A DNA stretch of 6,457 nt. Origin: Bacilli bacterium. GTDB lineage: Bacteria > Bacillota_I > Bacilli_A > RF39 > UBA660. The stretch is from positions 1 through 6,457 of the forward strand of contig JAQUDY010000059.1 in NCBI GenBank assembly GCA_028685445.1. Direction: 5' to 3'. Below the pieces are notes generated by a model, which had not been told where the DNA came from, did no database searches, and saw only the letters and a list, made by a program, of their open reading frames with translations. Positions 1-3,670 of this stretch are shown here, in pieces. Made by a program: the position numbers and the translations under genes. Within the stretch, counting starts at the first letter, position 1; every line of letters begins with the position of its first letter.

Positions 1-454
1 TATTAACTCTTGGAATAGGTCTTGTTAAATCAAGAGATTCTTTCTCTGGTATTGACGCAATTTCTTTTGACAATAACTCATCAGGAATTGGTTGTATTTC
101 TTTAATATTTATTTGATCTGATTCTAATTCAAGCTTTAGATCTTTAGAATTTAATAAATCGGACTTTACTTCAGTATTATTATCTTTGTTTACTATCTTT
201 TCAGCTACTAATTCTTTTTGATTTTGACTTTCTGGTATAACCGGTATAACTTGTGAGTTCTTATTAGCTAATGCATCTGTTTCTTTTTTCTCTAATTTTT
301 TTTGTTTATTTCGAGAAATTAAATTTCCTATGCTTGAGAATATAATAATTAAAATTAAAAGTATTGTTATCACTGCTATACCAACATAAATATATAACAT
401 AAATTTACTATCACTGCTATATAGGTTTTCAAAAAAACTGTATAACTTATCCAT
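1..454 (-). CDS. Unrecognised single-span membrane protein, N-terminal part (runs off left edge)
   Basis: The frame from the ATG at 454 stays open for 151 codons to the window edge, so the C-terminus is missing. The start is supported by a Shine-Dalgarno AGGGTGA five bases upstream. Residues 1-18 (MDKLYSFFENLYSSDSKF) are followed by one strongly hydrophobic segment at about 19-43, then basic residues (RNKQKKLEKK, about 48-57). The rest is a long, polar, Lys/Glu/Asn/Gln-rich stretch that looks disordered, with scattered Pro (VIPVIPES, QPIPDELL, RPIPRVN). By the positive-inside rule the basic flank after the segment suggests an N-out/C-in anchor with a cytoplasmic tail; this is inference. It lies downstream of rseP but is separated by a terminator, so it is probably its own unit. 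I recognise no family. It could be a cell-division or envelope scaffold, but nothing seen proves that. That it is a real gene is fairly sure (good start, long open frame, no competing gene); its function is unknown. Confidence 0.75.
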   Translation of the reverse strand, partial: MDKLYSFFENLYSSDSKFMLYIYVGIAVITILLILIIIFSSIGNLISRNKQKKLEKKETDALANKNSQVIPVIPESQNQKELVAEKIVNKDNNTEVKSDLLNSKDLKLELESDQINIKEIQPIPDELLSKEIASIPEKESLDLTRPIPRVN

Positions 455-483
455 ATTAATCACCCTATATTATTCTACTTATT

Positions 484-512
484 AGTTTAACAAAACATAG
501 TGTAAATTGCAA
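484..512 (-). promoter_or_regulatory. Candidate promoter for the left-edge membrane protein gene
   Basis: Read on the minus strand, a TTGCAA (-35 like, 507-512) is followed after 17 bases by TAAACT (-10 like, 484-489), preceded by TG at the extended -10 position (TGTTAAACT). Each hexamer matches the sigma-A consensus at four of six positions. It lies just after the rseP terminator and about 30 bases before the start codon. This is by-eye matching in AT-rich DNA, so it is only plausible. Confidence 0.35.
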
Positions 513-515
513 TAG

Positions 516-535
516 AAAAAGGCTTTTAAAGCCTT
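516..535 (-). terminator. Rho-independent terminator after rseP
   Basis: On the minus strand, AAGGCTT (535-529), loop TAA, AAGCCTT (525-519) forms a perfect 7-bp stem, and a run of five T (520-516) starts in the last two bases of the stem. The stem takes in part of the rseP stop codon (TAA, 536-534), so coding sequence and terminator overlap. It closes the uppS-cdsA-rseP operon. No matching U-tract is present for the plus strand, so it looks unidirectional. Confidence 0.65.
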
Positions 536-1586
536 AGAAAAATTTCCATACATCCATTACTGTTATATATATCATTAATATAATTAATAATATAAATCCA
601 ATTGTATGTAGTATGTTTTCAATATTTGCATCTACTTTTTTCTTATTTATTGCTTCAATTCCAATAAATAAGATTCTTCCTCCATCAAATGCTGGTAATG
701 GAATTGCATTAATGAATCCTAAGTTAATGCTTAAATATGCGGTTAAATATATTAAACTTTGGATCCCGTGTTTTGCTGTTTCTCCAACAATTGCATACAT
801 TCCTACTGGTCCAGATAAACTAGATAATTCTAATTTTCCTGTAAAAAGTGAGCCGATAATTATTGCCATTGTTGTAATAATTGACCAAAATTTAGTAAAA
901 GCAAATTTTATGGCATTAATAACTCCTGTTTGAACTTCTGAGCCAGCACCTAAACCAAAAACTTTGATAGAATCTCCATCTTCATTTTTATCTAATCTAG
1001 GCGTAATTTTATAATCTTTAACACTACCATCTGTTTTTTTAATTTTAAAATCATATGAATCTTTTTTATGTTTTAAATTTAAAACTACTGTTAATTTATC
1101 CCATGTGTTAACTTTATATCCATTAAGAGCGATTACTTTATCGCCCTCCTCTATTCCTGCATCTGAAATAGGATGATTTTCAGGTGCATATCCAATGATA
1201 GATTCTTGATTAGGATTTCCCCAGATAAGACTTTGTAAAAATAATAATATAATAGCTAATAAAAAATTAAATATTACTCCACTTGCTAAAATTAATAATC
1301 TTTCTAATTTACTTTTATTACACATAAATTCAGATTTTTTAATTTTTTGATCATCTTCACCTACTTCTCCAGCCATTGCGCAAAAGCCACCTATTGGTAA
1401 TAATCTTAAAGAATAGATTGTTGGATCACCAGTTTCTTTTTTTCTCTTAAAAGAAAATATTTTAGGTCCCATACCTAAAGCAAATTCATATACATGAACA
1501 CCAAATTTTTTTGCAAAAATAAAGTGTCCTAATTCGTGAACAAATATTAAAAGTCCTAATATAAGTACTAATATAATTAGCGTCAT
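534..1586 (-). CDS. rseP: Site-2 intramembrane zinc metalloprotease RseP/RasP
   Basis: This is a membrane-embedded site-2 protease that cleaves transmembrane segments of already trimmed substrates. In Bacillus the homologue RasP acts on anti-sigma factors such as RsiW and on membrane protein and signal peptide remnants. The sequence shows the zinc-binding HELGH at residues 17-21 inside the first membrane segment. A GPKIFSF...LLPIGGF block (40-68) is typical of the family, and a second membrane segment lies at about 97-120. A single PDZ-like domain spans roughly 125-200 (AGIEEGDKVIALNG). The conserved LSGPVG is at 257-262, and NAIPLPAFDGG at 293-303 carries the third metal ligand, Asp301. A final membrane helix covers about 326-345. 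All catalytic residues are present. At 350 residues it is shorter than B. subtilis RasP (about 420) but within the family range. The start has a strong GGAGG four bases upstream. It is the last gene of the operon with uppS and cdsA; dxr, which often sits between cdsA and rseP, is missing. Confidence 0.95.
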   Translation of the reverse strand: MTLIILVLILGLLIFVHELGHFIFAKKFGVHVYEFALGMGPKIFSFKRKKETGDPTIYSLRLLPIGGFCAMAGEVGEDDQKIKKSEFMCNKSKLERLLILASGVIFNFLLAIILLFLQSLIWGNPNQESIIGYAPENHPISDAGIEEGDKVIALNGYKVNTWDKLTVVLNLKHKKDSYDFKIKKTDGSVKDYKITPRLDKNEDGDSIKVFGLGAGSEVQTGVINAIKFAFTKFWSIITTMAIIIGSLFTGKLELSSLSGPVGMYAIVGETAKHGIQSLIYLTAYLSINLGFINAIPLPAFDGGRILFIGIEAINKKKVDANIENILHTIGFILLIILMIYITVMDVWKFF

Positions 1587-1590
1587 TTTT

Positions 1591-1597
1591 CCTCCTA
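1591..1597 (-). promoter_or_regulatory. rseP Shine-Dalgarno fused to the cdsA stop codon
   Basis: On the minus strand the heptamer TAGGAGG contains both the TAG stop of cdsA (1597-1595) and a GGAGG ribosome binding site (1595-1591), four bases before the rseP ATG. The one-base sharing fixes the rseP start and predicts coupled translation of the two membrane proteins. Confidence 0.85.
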
Positions 1598-2380
1598 TAA
1601 ATACTTCATAAATACAATAAATATTAATGCTACAAAGATTAAACTATCTAGTCTATCTAGTACCCCGCCATGTCCTGGGATTAAACTTGAAAAATCTTTT
1701 ATATTGTGCGTTCGTTTAATTGCACTAAAGAATAAATCTCCTAGTTGAGCAACTATAGTCATCATAAAAATTAAACTCGTTACGGTTAATATATTGGCAT
1801 TTGCATTTATTAATGTTATATAAAACATTGTCATCATAAATGTTCCCATTAAAGACCCTATTATATAACCTTCCCAACTCTTTTTTGGACTTAGCTTAGT
1901 TACTTTGTGTTTTCCAATCATAACTCCACCAATAAAAGCAAAAGTATCTGTAATAATTGGGATTAATATCATAAATATAAAATACAACAAACTATAATCT
2001 CTTATTAAAATAAAATAATTTAATCCAAGGCCTATTAATAAAATAAAACCTATTAACTTAAATGCATCTTCAGTGGTATACTTTTCTTTTATTTGGAAAA
2101 ATATTATAGGAATTAATAGTCCTAGTACTAGGGTGCTTAAAACTTCATAATTTAAACCAAATAAAATACTGGAAGAATCAAAATTACTATAAATTATATT
2201 TATTAGCCCTAGAAAAGCAAGAAATTTAATAATATTTGGGATTTTATATAAATCTGTAATTTCTTTTACAGCTAATATTGAGATTAAACCAATAAGTAAA
2301 CCAAACGGTATTCCTCCTACTATTACAAGTGGTATAATTATTGCTAATAGTATTATTGCACTAATAGTTCGTGTTTTCAT
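1595..2380 (-). CDS. cdsA: Phosphatidate cytidylyltransferase (CDP-diacylglycerol synthase)
   Basis: CdsA makes CDP-diacylglycerol from phosphatidic acid and CTP in the cytoplasmic membrane, the branch point for phosphatidylglycerol and cardiolipin. The C-terminal family signature is complete at residues 219-245: S-A-I-K-R, then K-D, then PGHGGVLDRLD, fitting the published CdsA pattern S-x-x-K-R-x4-K-D...P-x-H-G-G-x-x-D-R-x-D. A second conserved block, KLSPKKSWEG, is at 162-171, with Asp145 and Asp215 in the usual TDTFAF and GDLFFS contexts. About eight hydrophobic segments cover the rest (for example 6-38, 51-63, 81-96, 107-126, 131-152, 172-191, 198-215, 246-260). The length of 261 is typical. 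The ATG overlaps the uppS stop by one base (TAATG), and only a weak GGCGG lies six bases upstream, so translation is probably coupled to uppS. Confidence 0.96.
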   Translation of the reverse strand: MKTRTISAIILLAIIIPLVIVGGIPFGLLIGLISILAVKEITDLYKIPNIIKFLAFLGLINIIYSNFDSSSILFGLNYEVLSTLVLGLLIPIIFFQIKEKYTTEDAFKLIGFILLIGLGLNYFILIRDYSLLYFIFMILIPIITDTFAFIGGVMIGKHKVTKLSPKKSWEGYIIGSLMGTFMMTMFYITLINANANILTVTSLIFMMTIVAQLGDLFFSAIKRTHNIKDFSSLIPGHGGVLDRLDSLIFVALIFIVFMKYL

Positions 2381-3063
2381 TAATTACCGCCAAACCTTCT
2401 ATTTCTATTATTATATTCTATTAAAGCTTTTTCTAGCTCTTTTTCATCAAAGTCAGGGAAATAAGTTTTTGGGAAATATAGCTCAGCATAACTTGCTTGC
2501 CATAACATAAAGTTACTCAATCTTTGTTCTCCGCTAGTTCTTATAACAAAGTCTAAATCTGGTAACTCTTGATATAAACATTTTTTAAAGTTATCTTCAT
2601 TTATATCTTCTTTATCTGATATTAACTTATTAATTGCATCTATTATTTCGTTTCTGCCTCCATAATTTAAGCATATATTAAGTGTTCCGCCTGTATTATT
2701 TTTTGTTAATGATACTACTTTACAAATAATATCCCAAACTTTGTTTGATAATGGTTCTTTTCTACCAGAAAAAATAATTTTTATATTTTCTTTATGAAAT
2801 TCATTTAATTTTTCATTAAAAAATTTTACTATTAATCCCATCAAATAATTTACTTCTTCCGCACTTCTACCGAAATTCTCTGTAGAAAATGCATAGATGC
2901 TTAAATATTTTATGTTTTTTTTAAAAATATATTTAGATAATTCTATAATCCTATTTGCTCCAGCTAAGTGACCTTCTATATTCTTTTTACCATTTTGTTT
3001 TGCCCATCTTCGGTTACCATCCATTATGATTCCTAGGTGCTTGGGCATTCTTACATCTTCCAT
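2380..3063 (-). CDS. uppS: Undecaprenyl diphosphate synthase (cis-prenyltransferase, UppS/IspU)
   Basis: UppS adds isopentenyl diphosphate units to farnesyl diphosphate with cis geometry to make C55 undecaprenyl diphosphate, the lipid carrier for peptidoglycan and other wall polymers. The N-terminal HLGIIMDGNRRWAK (9-22) holds the catalytic Asp15 and the diphosphate-binding GNRRW. FSTENFGR (59-66), LNYGGRNEI (132-140) and IRTSGEQRLSNFMLWQ (174-189) are the other family blocks, followed by YAELYFP (192-198) and the C-terminal RNRRFGG (220-226). Nothing essential is missing. At 227 residues it is slightly short against the usual 240-260. The chosen ATG at 3063 has AGGTGA four bases upstream. 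An in-frame ATG at residue 6 lacks a clear site of its own. It is the first gene of the uppS-cdsA-rseP operon. Some cis-prenyltransferases make shorter products, but the neighbours favour UppS. Confidence 0.96.
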   Translation of the reverse strand: MEDVRMPKHLGIIMDGNRRWAKQNGKKNIEGHLAGANRIIELSKYIFKKNIKYLSIYAFSTENFGRSAEEVNYLMGLIVKFFNEKLNEFHKENIKIIFSGRKEPLSNKVWDIICKVVSLTKNNTGGTLNICLNYGGRNEIIDAINKLISDKEDINEDNFKKCLYQELPDLDFVIRTSGEQRLSNFMLWQASYAELYFPKTYFPDFDEKELEKALIEYNNRNRRFGGN

Positions 3064-3067
3064 ATAT

Positions 3068-3073
3068 TCACCT
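3068..3073 (-). promoter_or_regulatory. uppS ribosome binding site
   Basis: AGGTGA on the minus strand lies four bases before the ATG at 3063 and supports that start over the in-frame ATG five codons later. It begins only seven bases after the predicted -10 box, so the transcript would start at or next to the ribosome binding site. Confidence 0.65.
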
Positions 3074-3080
3074 ATTGATA

Positions 3081-3109
3081 AGTATACTAATAATAGTATA
3101 AAAAATCAA
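3081..3109 (-). promoter_or_regulatory. Candidate sigma-A promoter of the uppS-cdsA-rseP operon
   Basis: On the minus strand TTGATT (3109-3104) is followed by a 17-base spacer and TATACT (3086-3081), matching the consensus at four of six and five of six positions with ideal spacing. The DNA further upstream (about 3115-3189) is almost pure A/T and could act as an UP element. Predicted initiation near 3074 gives a leader of only about ten bases. The ndk terminator lies just upstream, consistent with a new unit starting here. Confidence 0.6.
3083..3100. repeat. Inverted repeat overlapping the uppS -10 box
   Basis: TATACTA-ATAA-TAGTATA on the plus strand is a perfect 7-bp inverted repeat with a 4-base centre. 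It fills most of the spacer and overlaps the -10 hexamer of the predicted uppS promoter, the position of many repressor operators. In DNA this AT-rich it may be chance. It lies upstream of the predicted transcript start, so it would not form an RNA hairpin from that promoter. Confidence 0.35.
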
Positions 3110-3189
3110 TCTAAGTCGATAAATTATATTAGAAAATTTAATTTAAAACTAAAAATAAAATATGATTATAATTATAAAAATATCTATAC

Positions 3190-3213
3190 AAAAAAAATGC
3201 TTTTAAGCATTTT
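3190..3213 (-). terminator. Rho-independent terminator after ndk
   Basis: On the minus strand AAAATGC (3213-3207), loop TTAAAA, GCATTTT (3200-3194) forms a 7-bp stem, and T continues to 3190, giving eight T in a row after GCA. The first stem bases overlap the ndk stop codon (TAA, 3214-3212). The stem is weak in GC (two G-C pairs), as expected in such a genome. Between here and uppS (3064-3189) I see only the predicted uppS promoter and A/T-rich sequence. Confidence 0.6.
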
Positions 3214-3619
3214 AATTTAAATATTTGCTAAATCTTTTGATTTCTATCATAGCATTTTCTACACTATCTGATCCATGTATTAGATTTTCTGTAGTATTAT
3301 TAGCAAAATCTCCTCTAATAGTTCCTGGATTTGCTTCTTCCCATTTGGTTGGACCCATTAAGTGACGCATACCAATTACTACATCATCACCTTCAATTAT
3401 CATTCCTATAACTGGACCTGATGTCATAAATTCAACTAACTCTGGGAAAAACGGTTTTTCTACTAAATGTGAATAATGTTCTTTTAATATCTCTTCTTCT
3501 AAAGTAAACATTTTCATTTGTTTAATATTATAACCTTTATTTTCTATTCTGCTAATTATATTCCCAATAAATTTTCTTTGAACTGCATCTGGCTTTAACA
3601 TTATATAAGTTTTTTCCAT
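3212..3619 (-). CDS. ndk: Nucleoside diphosphate kinase
   Basis: Ndk transfers the gamma phosphate of ATP to other (deoxy)nucleoside diphosphates through a phosphohistidine, balancing NTP and dNTP pools in the cytoplasm. The start EKTYIMLKPDAVQRKFIGNI (2-21) is typical, with Lys9 and Tyr49 at the expected conserved places. GPTKWEEANPGTIRGDFA (89-106) is the nucleotide-binding segment, and NLIHGSDSVENA (112-123) contains the catalytic His115. At 135 residues it is a little shorter than the common 140-150, the loss being at the extreme C-terminus, where bacterial Ndks vary. The ATG at 3619 has AAGGAG eight bases upstream. It lies 40 bases after polC and is followed by its own terminator, so it looks like a separate small unit, possibly with read-through from polC. 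Classical mollicutes are reported to lack ndk, which is weak evidence about the host. Confidence 0.97.
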   Translation of the reverse strand: MEKTYIMLKPDAVQRKFIGNIISRIENKGYNIKQMKMFTLEEEILKEHYSHLVEKPFFPELVEFMTSGPVIGMIIEGDDVVIGMRHLMGPTKWEEANPGTIRGDFANNTTENLIHGSDSVENAMIEIKRFSKYLN

Positions 3620-3641
3620 AATATTTTCTCCTTACGTTTAA

Positions 3642-3670
3642 AGTATATTATAATTTTTATTATAAATCAA
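3642..3670 (-). promoter_or_regulatory. Candidate sigma-A promoter of ndk, overlapping the end of polC
   Basis: On the minus strand TTGATT (3670-3665) sits in the last sense codons of polC. It is followed by exactly 17 bases and TATACT (3647-3642), the same two hexamers and spacing as the predicted uppS promoter. The -10 box ends eight bases before the AAGGAG of ndk, so the leader would be about 15 bases. A perfect TATAAT also occurs at 3652-3647 but has only a poor -35 partner. Confidence 0.5.
3648..3665. repeat. AT-only inverted repeat in the ndk promoter spacer
   Basis: TTATAAT-TTTT-ATTATAA on the plus strand is a perfect 7-bp inverted repeat with a 4-base centre, lying between the predicted -35 and -10 boxes of ndk and over the polC stop codon. 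It contains no G or C, so neither an operator nor a polC terminator can be claimed with any strength; chance is likely in this composition. Confidence 0.25.

Noticed and set aside
368..421. Direct repeat of 13 bases (TATCACTGCTATA at 368-380 and 409-421)
   Set aside because: The two copies are 41 bases apart, so they are read in different frames of the left-edge gene, and a repeat of this length is expected by chance somewhere in an AT-rich window of this size.
613..933. Open frame of 106 codons on the plus strand
   Set aside because: It lies antisense within rseP, opposite its conserved C-terminal motifs, and its protein resembles no family; the minus-strand gene explains the sequence.
3110..3189. 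Nearly pure A/T stretch between ndk and uppS, considered as a small RNA, riboswitch or origin element
   Set aside because: There are no GC-bearing paired stems, no repeated DnaA-box-like words and no recognisable riboswitch core. With the uppS leader predicted at about ten bases, a leader riboswitch would have no room. Most likely it is spacer or an UP element.
3026..3220. Open frame of 64 codons on the plus strand across the ndk-uppS gap
   Set aside because: It overlaps the 5' end of uppS, the predicted promoter and the ndk terminator. Its product is a low-complexity Asn/Lys/Ile/Tyr string expected from AT-rich non-coding DNA, and no ribosome binding site was noted.
3652..3665. Possible polC terminator in the AT-only inverted repeat
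   Set aside because: The hairpin has no G-C pairs and no distinct U-tract, so it would not be expected to terminate; polC may read through into ndk.
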